The notes: generated from the letters alone by a model not told the origin. Positions 27,207 through 37,380 are shown, counted from the stretch's first letter. The stretch is DNA of 64,000 nucleotides from Neisseria zalophi (GCF_008807015.1 NZ_CP031700.1:2071014-2135013); one strand, 5' to 3'. Numbers and translations are program-made.

Positions 27207-27869
27207 ATGAACCGGAATACAATCACGCTATTATCAGCTGCTTTCACATTAGCAACTTTATCCGCCTGCCAACCTCAAGAAAAAGCAGAATCCGAACAAC
27301 CTGCTACTGTTACTGCTACTTCAGCGGTTTCTCCGTCTGTAAACAACACCGGCAGTTTTCATGGTTCGGATATACGTCAGGAAAATATTGGTGGTGATTT
27401 CACCATGACCGATGGCAATGGTAAGCCCTTTAATATTGGCGACCTGAAAGGTAAGATTGTACTGTTATCATTTGGCTACACACATTGCCCCGATGTTTGC
27501 CCGACCGAGCTGTTAACCTATAATGACGTGTTGACCCAGCTCGGCGATCAGGCCAAAGATGTTGCCGTAGTATTCGCCAGTGTCGATCCAGAACGAGATA
27601 CCCCGGAGTTAGTCGGTAAATATGTGCAACAGTTTCATCCCGACTTTATCGGACTCACCACCACCGGAGACCAGAATCTAGCCGTTATCAAACAACAATA
27701 CCGTATCGTTTCGGCTAAAACAGAACAACAGTCCGATACGGTTTATTTGGTTGATCATACGGCCGGTGCTTATTTATTGGATAAAAACGGCGAGGTGGTG
27801 GTTTTTGAACCTTATGGCAATACCGCCCAACAACTTGCAGACGATATCCGGCTTTTACTCAAATCATAA
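27207..27869 (+). CDS. SCO1/SenC-type copper chaperone lipoprotein
   Basis: 220 residues from Met at 27207, chosen because GGAGAACCACTT lies directly before it; an upstream ATG at 27150 is unlikely. The signal peptide ends in a lipobox LSAC with Cys21, so this is a lipoprotein. The thioredoxin-like SCO domain has the copper motif CPDVC (in THCPDVCPTE) and the distal His in VDHTAG. Such proteins load the CuA or CuB centre of cytochrome oxidase or protect against oxidants. 81 bases before hisG, separated by a decayed DUS pair. Confidence 0.92.
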   Translation: MNRNTITLLSAAFTLATLSACQPQEKAESEQPATVTATSAVSPSVNNTGSFHGSDIRQENIGGDFTMTDGNGKPFNIGDLKGKIVLLSFGYTHCPDVCPTELLTYNDVLTQLGDQAKDVAVVFASVDPERDTPELVGKYVQQFHPDFIGLTTTGDQNLAVIKQQYRIVSAKTEQQSDTVYLVDHTAGAYLLDKNGEVVVFEPYGNTAQQLADDIRLLLKS

Positions 27870-27897
27870 GCCGGTTTTATCGGATAAAAAACTTTAC

Positions 27898-27935
27898 AGG
27901 CCATCTGAAAACACACTATATACTTTTCAGACGGC
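27898..27935. repeat. Decayed DUS pair before hisG
   Basis: AGGCCATCTGAAAA (one change from DUS) faces TTTTCAGACGGCT with a long 13-base loop. Probably a weakened terminator between the SCO gene and hisG. Confidence 0.6.
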
Positions 27936-27950
27936 TCAAACGGAATCAAT

Positions 27951-28616
27951 ATGACAGACAATACTTTAACCATCGCGCTTTCCAAAGGCCGTATTTTTGA
28001 TGAAACCCTACCGCTTTTGGCCGCTGCAGGCATAGTACCGACTGAAGAACCGGGCAGTTCGCGCAAACTAATCATCGGCACCAATTTACCCAATGTACGC
28101 TTAGTGATTGTTCGCGCCAGCGATGTGCCAACTTATGTGCAATACGGTGCGGCGGATTTCGGTATTGCCGGTAAAGATGTTCTAATCGAACACGGCGGCG
28201 AAGGCCTTTACCAACCCTTAGACTTGCAAATTGCCAAATGCCGCATGATGGTTGCCGTACCTGCCGGTTTTGATTATGCCGCCGCATCACAACCAGGCAA
28301 CCGCTTGCGTGTCGCAACCAAATATCCCGATATTGCCGCCGAGCATTTTGCCAATAAAGGCGTGCATGTCGACATTATCAAACTATATGGTTCAATGGAG
28401 CTTGCCCCATTGGTAGGGCTGAGTGATGCCATTGTCGACTTAGTATCCACCGGCGGCACCTTAAAAGCCAATAACCTTGAAGCAGTCGAGCATATTTGCG
28501 ATATTTCCAGCCGTTTGGTAGTTAATAAAGCAGCGCTTAAAGTGAAGCACCGCTTAATCCAACCGGTCATCGAAGCGTTTGCCAACGCTGTAAACAATCA
28601 ACAAGAAGCCGCCTGA
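27951..28616 (+). CDS. hisG: ATP phosphoribosyltransferase, short form
   Basis: First and feedback-controlled step of histidine synthesis (ATP plus PRPP). At 221 residues it is the short form, lacking the C-terminal regulatory domain, and so needs HisZ; hisZ is in this window at 56.1-57.3 kb. Motifs: [15 protein letters not shown], the [21 protein letters not shown] region (in parts), and the PRPP loop [15 protein letters not shown]. hisD follows 1.4 kb later with an unrelated NYN-domain gene between. Confidence 0.96.
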   Translation: MTDNTLTIALSKGRIFDETLPLLAAAGIVPTEEPGSSRKLIIGTNLPNVRLVIVRASDVPTYVQYGAADFGIAGKDVLIEHGGEGLYQPLDLQIAKCRMMVAVPAGFDYAAASQPGNRLRVATKYPDIAAEHFANKGVHVDIIKLYGSMELAPLVGLSDAIVDLVSTGGTLKANNLEAVEHICDISSRLVVNKAALKVKHRLIQPVIEAFANAVNNQQEAA

Positions 28617-28647
28617 AACGGCTTCTTAGAATCCACCGAACTCATCC

Positions 28648-29886
28648 ATGAACATTACTTCAGACAAAAAACTCGCCGTCCTTATTGATGCCGACAACGC
28701 CCCTGCCGATATTATCGACCGCCTCTTGGCGGAAATTGCCAAATACGGCATCGCCAGCGTGAAAAGAATTTACGGCGACTGGAGCCACGGCCTATCCAAA
28801 TGGAAAGCGGCACTACTGCCTCATGCCATTATTCCCGTGCAACAATTTGCCTATACCAAAGGCAAGAACGCCACCGACATGGCCTTAGTCATAGATGCTA
28901 TGGATTTGCTGTATAGCGGTAATTTCGACGGCTTTTGTATTGTTTCTAGCGACAGCGACTTTACCCGCCTTGCCAGCCGCCTGCGTGAAAGCGGTTTAAC
29001 GGTTTACGGATTTGGCGAAAAGAAAACCCCCGAAGCCTTCCGCAAAGCTTGCGATAAATTTATCTTCACGGAAATTTTCCGCCCTGAGAAAAACACTCAA
29101 GCGAAAAACCGTACCAATAAAAATAAAACCACTGCCGAAGCAGAAACGGAAACAGCGTCCAATCAAACTGATGTATCCAAGCTTATCCTTCGTGCCGTTA
29201 AAGAAAATGCCGATGATTTCGGCTGGGCCAATCTCGGCCCCATCGGTAGCTATATCAATAAAACCAACCCTGATTTCGACCCACGGCTTTATGGTTTCGG
29301 CAAACTTTCCGACCTGATTAAATCTTTAGACTTATTCGAATACCGTACCGACAATAATCAAGCCCAAGTGCGTCGGTGCCAAAACGGCAACGATAAAAAC
29401 AGGCCGTCTGAAAACAAAACGCCACAGGCCTCAGCCCAAACACCCAAACCATCCGACAGCAACGAACCCAAATCGACAGAAAAAAGCAGCAAGCCCGCAA
29501 CGAAACGAAATTCAAAACGTGTATCTAGCAGCGAAAGCAGCAAGGCGGAAACACCTCAAAAACCCATTGCAACACCTGTATCGGCAGAAATGAAGCCCGA
29601 AGCAACAGAACAACCGGTCACACCCAAACCCAAAAACGGTAAAGCCAAGTTCACCAAACTCATTCCTCTGGTACAACAAGCCGTAGATGCCGTCGCCGAT
29701 CAAGACGGTTGGGCTCGCTTGAGCGATGTATTAAAACAGCTTGCTCCCACTCTCAATCCGCATGATTACGGTTTTGATACCGACCGCACACTAATCCATG
29801 CGATCTATAGCGATTGGTTGGAAATTAAAAAGGCCGGACGCGGCGAACGGTTGCGGGTGAATAAACGTTTTGTCAGCAAAGACTAA
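28648..29886 (+). CDS. NYN-domain protein with two OST-HTH (LOTUS) domains
   Basis: 412 residues. Residues 8-150 form a NYN/PIN-like nuclease domain: LAVLIDADNAP (9-19), KRIYGDW, KNATDMALVIDAMDLLYSG, CIVSSDSDFTRLASRLRE; the acidic residues fit a metal site. Two OST-HTH/LOTUS modules follow, at about 173-235 (VSKLILRAVKENADDFGWANLG) read in part and 345-405 (LVQQAVDAVADQDGWARLS), joined by a long Lys/Ser/Pro-rich linker holding an in-frame DUS. The layout resembles bacterial LabA/MARF1-type proteins thought to act on RNA. It sits between hisG and hisD, 31 bases after hisG. Cellular role unknown. Confidence 0.85.
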   Translation: MNITSDKKLAVLIDADNAPADIIDRLLAEIAKYGIASVKRIYGDWSHGLSKWKAALLPHAIIPVQQFAYTKGKNATDMALVIDAMDLLYSGNFDGFCIVSSDSDFTRLASRLRESGLTVYGFGEKKTPEAFRKACDKFIFTEIFRPEKNTQAKNRTNKNKTTAEAETETASNQTDVSKLILRAVKENADDFGWANLGPIGSYINKTNPDFDPRLYGFGKLSDLIKSLDLFEYRTDNNQAQVRRCQNGNDKNRPSENKTPQASAQTPKPSDSNEPKSTEKSSKPATKRNSKRVSSSESSKAETPQKPIATPVSAEMKPEATEQPVTPKPKNGKAKFTKLIPLVQQAVDAVADQDGWARLSDVLKQLAPTLNPHDYGFDTDRTLIHAIYSDWLEIKKAGRGERLRVNKRFVSKD

Positions 29887-29887
29887 T

Positions 29888-29939
29888 CAATAACCATTTC
29901 CGTACTCTAAACAATGCAGTCAATAGGAAATGGTTATTG
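29888..29939. repeat. Long-loop inverted repeat after the NYN gene
   Basis: A 14-bp stem (CAATAACCATTTCC with GGAAATGGTTATTG) around a 24-base loop, right after the NYN stop. No T run, so its action as a terminator is uncertain. Confidence 0.55.
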
Positions 29940-30001
29940 CTTATTATCTAGGAACTTAAAAAGTAAAATAACAACCGGATAAAGCCGTCTTCAATATAAA
30001 C

Positions 30002-30029
30002 ATCCAAGAAGTAATGACATTTCTTGGAT
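30002..30029. repeat. Hairpin in the hisD leader
   Basis: ATCCAAGAA and TTCTTGGAT, 9 bp with a ten-base loop, ending 33 bases before the hisD start. No T run. Could be part of a leader structure or chance. Confidence 0.45.
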
Positions 30030-30062
30030 AAAAATAACACCATATCTTTAGGTAGCTTCAAT

Positions 30063-31358
30063 ATGAAATATCTCAATACACAATCCTCCGACTTCCAATC
30101 CGAACTCAAAGCCCTACTGGCCTTTGAAACCGCACAAGATCCCAAGGTTGATCAAGTCGTAGCCGATATTTGCACCGATGTTCAAAAGCGCGGCGATGCC
30201 GCAGTTATCGAATACACCAATCAATTTGATGGTACTGATGCCCAGTCCATGCAGGATTTAATGCTGAGCCAAGCCGACTTAAAAGCTGCATTCGAACGCC
30301 TACCCGAAACCACTCAAACTGCTTTGCAAACCGCTGCCGCACGTGTGGAAAGCTACCACCGCCATCAGAAAATGGAATCATGGTCTTATACCGATGAAGA
30401 CGGCACCCTACTCGGCCAGCAAATCACCCCGCTCGACCGCGTCGGTATTTATGTACCCGGCGGTAAAGCAGCCTATCCCAGCTCGGTTATTATGAACGCC
30501 ATGCCTGCGCATGTAGCCGGCGTGCCGGAAATCATAATGGTTGTGCCGACCCCCAAAGGCGAGCGCAACGATATTGTTTTGGCTGCGGCCTACGTTGCCG
30601 GTGTAACCAATGTTTTCACAATTGGCGGTGCCCAAGCAGTCGCGGCTTTGGCGTATGGCACCGAAACCATTCCGCAAGTCGATAAAATCACAGGGCCGGG
30701 TAATGCTTTTGTAGCCGCGGCCAAACGCCGTGTATTCGGGGTTGTCGGCATTGATATGGTTGCCGGGCCGTCTGAAATTTTGGTGATTGCCGACGGTACC
30801 ACGCCTGCCGAATGGGTGGCTATGGATTTATTCAGCCAAGCGGAACACGATGAAATTGCCCAAGCCATTTTAATTTCGACTTCACAACAGTATCTCGATG
30901 ATGTTCAGACGGCCATGGACAAACTGATTGAAGAAATGCCGCGCCGCGATATTATCGAAGCGTCTTTAGGCAATCGGGGCATTATGATTCTGGCTAAAGA
31001 TTTGAAAGATGCCTGCGCAGTAGCCAACTATATTGCTCCCGAACACTTGGAGTTGTCGATTGCCGATCCGCAAGAATGGGTTACTGAAATACGCCATGCC
31101 GGTGCGATTTTTATGGGGCCTTACACCAGCGAAAGCCTGGGCGATTACTGTGCCGGCCCCAACCATGTATTGCCGACCAGCCGCACAGCCCGCTTCTCTT
31201 CTCCCCTCGGCACTTACGACTTCCAAAAACGCTCCAGCCTGATTCAGGTTTCCAAAGAAGGTGCGCAAAAACTAGGAAAAACCGCCAGTATTTTGGCACA
31301 CGGAGAAAGACTCACCGCCCACGCGCGGGCAGCAGAGCTTCGTTTGCAAGATGAGTAA
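30063..31358 (+). CDS. hisD: Histidinol dehydrogenase
   Basis: Zinc- and NAD-dependent two-step oxidation of histidinol to histidine, the last step of the pathway. Start at 30063 ([11 protein letters not shown]), with AGGTAG upstream, gives 431 residues; an upstream ATG at 30024 would run through the leader hairpin. Signature segments are [55 protein letters not shown] and GPNHVLPTS. Two DUS copies are read in frame (near 30768 and 30905). Confidence 0.97.
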   Translation: MKYLNTQSSDFQSELKALLAFETAQDPKVDQVVADICTDVQKRGDAAVIEYTNQFDGTDAQSMQDLMLSQADLKAAFERLPETTQTALQTAAARVESYHRHQKMESWSYTDEDGTLLGQQITPLDRVGIYVPGGKAAYPSSVIMNAMPAHVAGVPEIIMVVPTPKGERNDIVLAAAYVAGVTNVFTIGGAQAVAALAYGTETIPQVDKITGPGNAFVAAAKRRVFGVVGIDMVAGPSEILVIADGTTPAEWVAMDLFSQAEHDEIAQAILISTSQQYLDDVQTAMDKLIEEMPRRDIIEASLGNRGIMILAKDLKDACAVANYIAPEHLELSIADPQEWVTEIRHAGAIFMGPYTSESLGDYCAGPNHVLPTSRTARFSSPLGTYDFQKRSSLIQVSKEGAQKLGKTASILAHGERLTAHARAAELRLQDE

Positions 31359-31380
31359 GCCCTTAATTTATATTCATTGA

Positions 31381-31414
31381 AAAAAGCCGTCTGAAAGTTT
31401 TCAGACGGCTTTTT
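31381..31414. terminator. Inverted DUS pair between hisD and rbsK
   Basis: AAAAAGCCGTCTGAAA and TTTTCAGACGGCTTTTT, flanked by A and T runs; serves two convergent genes. Confidence 0.85.
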
Positions 31415-31425
31415 ATTAAAATATT

Positions 31426-32331
31426 TTAATCATCTTGTTTGGCTAAAAATGCTTCTAATGCATCTAAAGTCGGCATTCCACTTTGAGCGCCGGCTTTGGT
31501 TACCGATAGTGCCGCAGCCGCATTAGCTTTTCTTACCGCAGCTTCCATACCTAAAGATGAGAACACGGCAAACGCACCGTTAAACGTATCACCCGCGCCA
31601 GTCGTATCCACTGCTTCAACGGTAAACCCGTGTTGACGATGAATATTGCCGTTTTCATCGTTATACATCACCCCTTCTTTACCACAAGTCATCAACACCG
31701 CACTGCCCGACTTACGGATAAGACTTTCGGCCGGCGTATCTTCCGGCAATCCCAAACTAATGGCCAATTCGTAAGCATTGGGGGTGAGCAGGGTTACCAG
31801 CTCGAGCAATTCCGTAGGCAGTTTTTGTGCCGGAGCCGGATTAAGTATAAAAGGCTTATTGTGTTTGCGTGCCAACTTGGCTGCTGCAATCACACACTCC
31901 ATCGGAATTTCAAGTTGGCTTAATATCACATCAGATGCGGCAATTTGCGCTTCACAGGCTTCAATATCGGCAGGGGTAATACCGAAATTGGCGCCGGAAA
32001 CCACAATAATATGGTTATCCCCGTTTGCCACAGTAATATTGGCCATACCCGTCGGCAAATCGGGCAGAACTTTAATATGGGTGGTATCTATACCCTCATT
32101 ACGCAAATGAGCAATCGCTTCTTTTCCGAAACCATCATCACCAACCGCCCCAATCATACAAACATCTGCACCCAGCCGGGCAGCAGCAACCGCCTGATTT
32201 GCGCCTTTTCCGCCCATAAATCGTTCAAAAGATGTACCAAGCAGCGTTTCACCCGGCTGCGGAAAACGAGGGGAGCCGGTAACCAAGTCGATATTAATGC
32301 TGCCGATTACGGTGATTTTAGATGTTTGCAT
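31426..32331 (-). CDS. rbsK: Ribokinase
   Basis: A 301-residue PfkB-family sugar kinase that phosphorylates D-ribose at O5. Motifs: GSINIDLVTGSPRFPQPGET at 10-29, FMGGKGANQAVAAARLGAD (signature 1), and VDTTGAGDTFNGAFAVF (signature 2) with the catalytic Asp. AAAGGACATATC precedes the start. No ribose transporter or rbsD lies nearby, so it may work on ribose from nucleoside breakdown. Confidence 0.93.
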   Translation of the reverse strand: MQTSKITVIGSINIDLVTGSPRFPQPGETLLGTSFERFMGGKGANQAVAAARLGADVCMIGAVGDDGFGKEAIAHLRNEGIDTTHIKVLPDLPTGMANITVANGDNHIIVVSGANFGITPADIEACEAQIAASDVILSQLEIPMECVIAAAKLARKHNKPFILNPAPAQKLPTELLELVTLLTPNAYELAISLGLPEDTPAESLIRKSGSAVLMTCGKEGVMYNDENGNIHRQHGFTVEAVDTTGAGDTFNGAFAVFSSLGMEAAVRKANAAAALSVTKAGAQSGMPTLDALEAFLAKQDD

Positions 32332-32466
32332 GATATGTCCTTTATTGACAGATAAAGCTCAGACTATTTATTTCAATACGGTATTATTTCCTATAATAGG
32401 TTTGCAAGCATCACTTGGCAATGAACACAAACCATCCTTTCTTAAAATATTCTACCGATTCGTTTT

Positions 32467-32736
32467 TCAGACGGCCTTTAATTGATGTTTACGTAATACA
32501 CTTTCAGCATAATCACAATGAGCAATCAGGCGGATATGGTTTTGCTCGGCGTATTCAATAACGGCATCGACCAAAATACGCGCCAGGCCTTGACCGCGGA
32601 ATGCCGGGTCAACCACCGTATGAGTAATATCCCAAGTATTGTTATCTGCCAAATAGTCGATAAAGCCCGCTTCTTTACCTTCTACCGATAAAATAAATTT
32701 TTGTTGCTCGGGAATATGTTGAATAACGTGGCTCAT
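32467..32736 (-). CDS. Small GNAT-type acetyltransferase (NATD1/YjdJ-like)
   Basis: 89 residues from Met at 32736, with AAGGAAAATTCAAT before it; the frame extends 11 codons upstream across that site. The protein is a minimal GNAT fold: a beta region (EGKEAGFIDYL), ITHTVVDPAFRGQGLA with the acetyl-CoA R-x2-G-x-G/A loop, and the C-terminal IAHCDYAESVLRKH. This matches the short acetyltransferase-like family typified by YjdJ and human NATD1. Substrate unknown. A DUS overlaps the stop. Confidence 0.85.
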   Translation of the reverse strand: MSHVIQHIPEQQKFILSVEGKEAGFIDYLADNNTWDITHTVVDPAFRGQGLARILVDAVIEYAEQNHIRLIAHCDYAESVLRKHQLKAV

Positions 32737-32862
32737 ATTGAATTTTCCTTTAGAAAGTTGCACAGGCATTAACTTCTCTGATTATGGAATTATAGAAGCT
32801 AATTTTGAAAAAAGAGATATACAGAAAGGCTAAAAGTTTAGCTAAACATTGTTAATAAAAAC

Positions 32863-34269
32863 TTATTGCTTTGACTTAAGATTGTTACCGTCTTTTGGAT
32901 GTAATCTTCTAAATACCATAGAGGATAAAATAGTAAACACCCCTAAAAAGATAAAAGTATATTGAAAAGCCATGTGGATATTATTATGTGAAATCCACTT
33001 GGTATTTTCTGTAAATCTTAAAATACTCAACCCGATAGCGATGCCGAACCCAATAGCAAGCTGTTGATTTACACTAATTAAACTATTCCCACTACTGGTT
33101 TGGTTATCTCTTAAATTAGCAACTGTAATGGAATTCATTGTAGTAAATTGAATAGAGTTTAAACTCCCCATAATTAACATAACAGGCAGAAACCAGTAAA
33201 TAGACATATTCTCACTGGGAATAGCAAGAGAACCAATTAAAATACCTAAAAATATAGTGTTAAATATTAATATATTTCGATATCCAAATTTATTAATAAT
33301 GGGAATAACAAATGGTTTTGTAAACATGGCAGCTAATGCCATTGGCGCAACAATCCAACCGGATACAGAGGGGGATTGACCATAAGCCAATTGAATAAGC
33401 AAAGGAACGAGCAAGGGGATAGAACCGATTCCTAAACGTGTAATCAAGTTTCCAATCACACCGACTCTAAATGTTCTGATTAAAAATAAGCTAGGAGGGA
33501 ATAATGGATCCTTTACTTTTTTAGCATATAAATAATAACAAAACATGATGAAAAAACCTAAGACCATCAAGATAGATACAAGCGTGTAATCCCCTGAATG
33601 CCCGGTAAGTTCTAAGCCAACAGATAATAAAATAGAAGAAATACCAAAAATTAAAAATCCGATGACATCTAGTTTTGAGGAGTCAGATGAATAATCCGGC
33701 ATATATTTAAAACTGAATAAAATACCCAACAATCCCATCGGAATATTAATTAAGAATATCCAGTGCCAACTCATTATTTCTACCAAATAACCACCGACTA
33801 AAGGCCCTAAAATCGGGCCAATCAATGCCGGAATGATGGCATAGTTCATCGCACCAACCAATTCATTTTTAGGATAGGTTTTTATCATAGCTAATCTGGC
33901 TACAGGCGTCATAAGCGCTCCGCCCATTCCTTGTATCACCCTTGATATATCTAATTGGATTAAACTACCGGATAAGGCACAAAATAAAGAACCCAGACTA
34001 AAAATAAAAATAGATATGATAAAAACCTTTTTGGTACCAAATTTATCCGCCAAATACCCACTAATCGGAATAAATATAGCCAAAGTAAGCGCATAACTCA
34101 CAATGGCGGACTGCATGTTTAAAGCAGATTCATTCAAATCTTTTGCAATAGCAGGTAATGCAGTGTTTAAAATGGTCGCATCTAACATCTGCATAAAAAT
34201 AGCAGTTGCTAGAAGATAAGGCATATATTTTTTTATCGAATGATGATCAGTTGTGGTATTCCAACTCAT
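32863..34269 (-). CDS. MFS multidrug-type exporter, MdtD/HsrA-like
   Basis: A 468-residue DHA2-type transporter with about 14 membrane helices. Motifs: MQMLDATILNTALPAIAKDL in helix 1, SGYLADKFGTKK between helices 2 and 3, RVIQGMGGALMTPVARL in helix 4, and SWHWIFLINIPMG. It resembles E. coli MdtD/HsrA along its length. The gene is visibly AT-richer than its neighbours, has no DUS inside or at its end and only a weak ribosome site, which suggests a later arrival by transfer. Confidence 0.87.
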   Translation of the reverse strand: MSWNTTTDHHSIKKYMPYLLATAIFMQMLDATILNTALPAIAKDLNESALNMQSAIVSYALTLAIFIPISGYLADKFGTKKVFIISIFIFSLGSLFCALSGSLIQLDISRVIQGMGGALMTPVARLAMIKTYPKNELVGAMNYAIIPALIGPILGPLVGGYLVEIMSWHWIFLINIPMGLLGILFSFKYMPDYSSDSSKLDVIGFLIFGISSILLSVGLELTGHSGDYTLVSILMVLGFFIMFCYYLYAKKVKDPLFPPSLFLIRTFRVGVIGNLITRLGIGSIPLLVPLLIQLAYGQSPSVSGWIVAPMALAAMFTKPFVIPIINKFGYRNILIFNTIFLGILIGSLAIPSENMSIYWFLPVMLIMGSLNSIQFTTMNSITVANLRDNQTSSGNSLISVNQQLAIGFGIAIGLSILRFTENTKWISHNNIHMAFQYTFIFLGVFTILSSMVFRRLHPKDGNNLKSKQ

Positions 34270-34442
34270 ATTAGGTGTGCTTTTAGGCTATTGATTTATT
34301 TTTAATAATTAAATTACCAGTTAAATAAAGATTTATAATTTAATATTTCAACTCATTATTTAAATGATTTAATCCATTCTATTGGATCAATATTAGAAGA
34401 GATTTTCATCTTATTTTATAATAACAAAACCATTCTCTTTAG

Positions 34443-34474
34443 AAAAAGCCCGATGCAATGATCGGGCTTTTTTT
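34443..34474. terminator. Terminator of rne
   Basis: AAAAAGCCCGAT, six-base loop, ATCGGGCTTTTTTT, symmetric in both directions; 12 bases after the rne stop on the minus strand. Confidence 0.85.
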
Positions 34475-34485
34475 ATGACTGCTAT

Positions 34486-37380
34486 TTAATGTTTACTGGT
34501 TTCGACTTGAATCAATGGAACATTGTCGGCTTCTACTTCCACTTTTTTTGGAACATCCGAACGGCGCAAAACTGCTGTTTGTTCAGGCTGTTTCCATAAA
34601 GCAGCGGCTTCCAATGCATCCGCACGGGTTTGCACCAAAATCAGCCCGCCAAGATCAAGGCCGTCTGAAACCAAATTATGGGTTTCTTCAACAGCAACCA
34701 CATTATTCTCCATGTGTTTTACATTTTCAGCATAGGCGGGGTTATCTGTACTTTCAAGCACATCAATACCGACCACTTTTTGCAAAGCCTGCTCGGCATT
34801 GGATACGGCCAATTCAATAATGGCCTGTTCATCCATGGATACCAATGGTTTAACATTGGCTGCCGATTCTTCTTCAATAGCAAACAAAACCGGTTTGGTT
34901 TCAGATACTTCAGCCGTATCCATAGCCGGCAATACCACTACTAAGGGCTCGTTATTGGTATCGTTCGACATTTCAGCCACCGGTACAGGTACAGCAATGG
35001 CAACAGGCTTCTCATCTGCCTCTCCGAATACATGTGCTACTGCAAAACGTACTTTTTCCGCTGCTTCGCCAATATTTAAATAATGCTCAATCTTAGCGGC
35101 AGAGGGAATATTGCGTTTTTTATTGCTGTTGCGGCGGTCACGTTGATCCCGATTGCGGTTGCGATCTTTTTCACGCCGATTTCCACGGTTTTCTTTACGC
35201 TCCGAGGTATCCGTTTGTGTAGATGCTTCCGATACAGTAGTGTTTACCACTGTTTTTTCCGCTTCAGTCACACTACTTGCAGCCGCAGCAGCTACTGCGG
35301 AAACCTTTTCCTGACGGTTGCCATTACGACGGTTATCCTGCTGCACACCGTTTTCTTTTCCGTTTTCACGGGCAGCCGTATCCGCATTGCGCTCCATTTT
35401 ACCTGATTCAGTATTCGACTGACGGCTATTGCGTTCGCGGTTTTCATTACGACGGTTGTTATGCTGTTCGCGGTTGCCTGTATTGCCTTTACCACTGCTG
35501 CCATCTTTAATAACTTCAGACTGCTCGGCAGGCATATTTTCTTTAGTATTGTTTTCCTGATTTTTACGATTTGGATTGCGGCGCTGTGTTCTACGGCGTT
35601 TAGGCTGACGATTACCATTTTGAGTATTACCGTTACCATTATTATTCCGTTTTTCTACCGGTTTCGAATCCGTCGCCTTCTCTACAGCTGCCGAACCACC
35701 AAAAGCTTTACTTAGCCATGCTTTGACATTGTTCCACCAAGAACCATGCTCGGCAACTTTGCTGACAACCGGAGCCGGCTCCGCATGTTTTACACCTTTT
35801 ACGGCAGGTTCGGGACGAGTAGCTTTAACCTTCTCGCTACCAAAAGGTTTTTCCGCTTCATCCTCTTCCGGTGTCGCAACGCGCTTATAGCTCGGATCAG
35901 CATTTTCATCAACATCATCATTGCGGATACGGTTTATTTCATAATGAGGATTTTCAAGATGAATATTCGGAATCAAGAATACCGACACATCCAAACGTTC
36001 TTCAAGGCCGAAGAGTTCGGCACGCTTCTCATTCAGCAAGAAAGTTGCCACATCAACCGGCACTTGCGCATGCACTTCGCCGGTATTGTCTTTCATAGCC
36101 TCTTCTTGAATGATACGCAACACATGCAAAGCGGTAGATTCGATACTGCGGATAACACCCGTTCCGCCGCAACGCGGGCAAGTATGATGGCTGCTTTCGC
36201 CCAAGGCAGGTTTCAGGCGCTGACGAGACAACTCCAGCAGGCCAAAGCGGCTGAGCTTACCCATTTGTACACGAGCACGGTCTTTTTTCAGTGCTTCGCG
36301 TAAAGTGGCTTCTACATCGCGTTGGTGCTTGTTGTTTTCCATATCGATAAAATCAATCACCACCAAGCCGCCCAAGTCACGCAAACGCATTTGGCGCGCC
36401 ACTTCTTCTGCCGCTTCCATATTGGTTTTAAAGGCAGTTTCTTCGATATCGGCACCACGTGTGGCACGGGCAGAGTTCACATCAATCGACACCAAAGCTT
36501 CGGTGTGATCAATCACAATCGCCCCGCCGGACGGCAGGGAAACGCTGCGCGAGAATGCGCTTTCGATTTGATGTTCGATTTGAAAGCGGGAAAATAGCGG
36601 CGTATGGTCTTGATATAGTTTCAGACGGCCTATGCTGTTGGGCATCACATAGCTCATAAACTCTGAAATCTGATCAAAAACCTCTTGATTATCGACCAGA
36701 ATTTCGCCGATATCCGGACGATAATAATCGCGGATAGCACGGATAAGCAGCGAGCTTTCCATAAATAGCAGATAAGGTTCGTTATGCGCATTACCGGCTT
36801 CTTCAATAGCATGCCAGAGTTGTTGCAAATAATTGAAATCCCATTGCAACTCTTCTACGCTACGACCGATGCCGGCAGTACGGGCAATCAGGCTCATGCC
36901 GCGCGGAACGTCCAATTCGGCCATAGCCGCTTTCAATTCCTGACGGTCTTCACCTTCGATACGGCGCGAAACACCGCCGCCACGTGGATTATTGGGCATT
37001 AAAACCAAATAGCGGCCTGCCAGGCTGATAAACGTGGTTAAAGCGGCGCCTTTATTGCCGCGTTCGTCTTTTTCAACCTGAACGATAACCTCCATACCCT
37101 CTTTCAAAACGTCTTGAATACGGGCGCGGCCGCCTTCATAGTCTTGAAAATAGGAACGGGAAACTTCTTTGAACGGGAGGAAACCGTGGCGGTCGGTGCC
37201 GTAATCCACAAAGCACGCTTCGAGCGACGGTTCGATACGGGTGATAATACCCTTATAGATATTACCTTTACGCTGTTCTTTACCCAGCGTTTCGATATCC
37301 AAATCCAATAGGTTTTGTCCATCGACAATCGCCACGCGCAGTTCTTCTGCTTGCGTGGCATTAAATAGCATACGTTTCAT
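34486..37380 (-). CDS. rne: Ribonuclease E
   Basis: 964 residues from Met at 37380 (MKRMLFNATQ; GAGG 6 bases upstream), the endonuclease that leads mRNA decay and processes rRNA and tRNA. The N-terminal catalytic half has an S1 domain (about 35-120), a 5'-sensor region, the metal site with Asp300 and Asp343 (SIDVNSARATRGADIEET; VIDFIDMENN) and the zinc link CPRCGG (401-406). The C-terminal half from about 520 is long, low-complexity, rich in Asn, Arg, Gln and Glu, and probably the disordered scaffold that binds RNA and degradosome partners. A long leader precedes the gene. Confidence 0.96.
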   Translation of the reverse strand: MKRMLFNATQAEELRVAIVDGQNLLDLDIETLGKEQRKGNIYKGIITRIEPSLEACFVDYGTDRHGFLPFKEVSRSYFQDYEGGRARIQDVLKEGMEVIVQVEKDERGNKGAALTTFISLAGRYLVLMPNNPRGGGVSRRIEGEDRQELKAAMAELDVPRGMSLIARTAGIGRSVEELQWDFNYLQQLWHAIEEAGNAHNEPYLLFMESSLLIRAIRDYYRPDIGEILVDNQEVFDQISEFMSYVMPNSIGRLKLYQDHTPLFSRFQIEHQIESAFSRSVSLPSGGAIVIDHTEALVSIDVNSARATRGADIEETAFKTNMEAAEEVARQMRLRDLGGLVVIDFIDMENNKHQRDVEATLREALKKDRARVQMGKLSRFGLLELSRQRLKPALGESSHHTCPRCGGTGVIRSIESTALHVLRIIQEEAMKDNTGEVHAQVPVDVATFLLNEKRAELFGLEERLDVSVFLIPNIHLENPHYEINRIRNDDVDENADPSYKRVATPEEDEAEKPFGSEKVKATRPEPAVKGVKHAEPAPVVSKVAEHGSWWNNVKAWLSKAFGGSAAVEKATDSKPVEKRNNNGNGNTQNGNRQPKRRRTQRRNPNRKNQENNTKENMPAEQSEVIKDGSSGKGNTGNREQHNNRRNENRERNSRQSNTESGKMERNADTAARENGKENGVQQDNRRNGNRQEKVSAVAAAAASSVTEAEKTVVNTTVSEASTQTDTSERKENRGNRREKDRNRNRDQRDRRNSNKKRNIPSAAKIEHYLNIGEAAEKVRFAVAHVFGEADEKPVAIAVPVPVAEMSNDTNNEPLVVVLPAMDTAEVSETKPVLFAIEEESAANVKPLVSMDEQAIIELAVSNAEQALQKVVGIDVLESTDNPAYAENVKHMENNVVAVEETHNLVSDGLDLGGLILVQTRADALEAAALWKQPEQTAVLRRSDVPKKVEVEADNVPLIQVETSKH

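Noticed and set aside
29888-30029. Histidine-operon attenuator before hisD
   Set aside because: Two hairpins are present but no His-rich leader peptide and no T run.
35083-35715. Several hydrophobic plus-strand frames within rne
   Set aside because: They are the complement of the low-complexity Asn/Arg-rich tail of RNase E, which reads as Phe/Leu/Ile-rich on the other strand.
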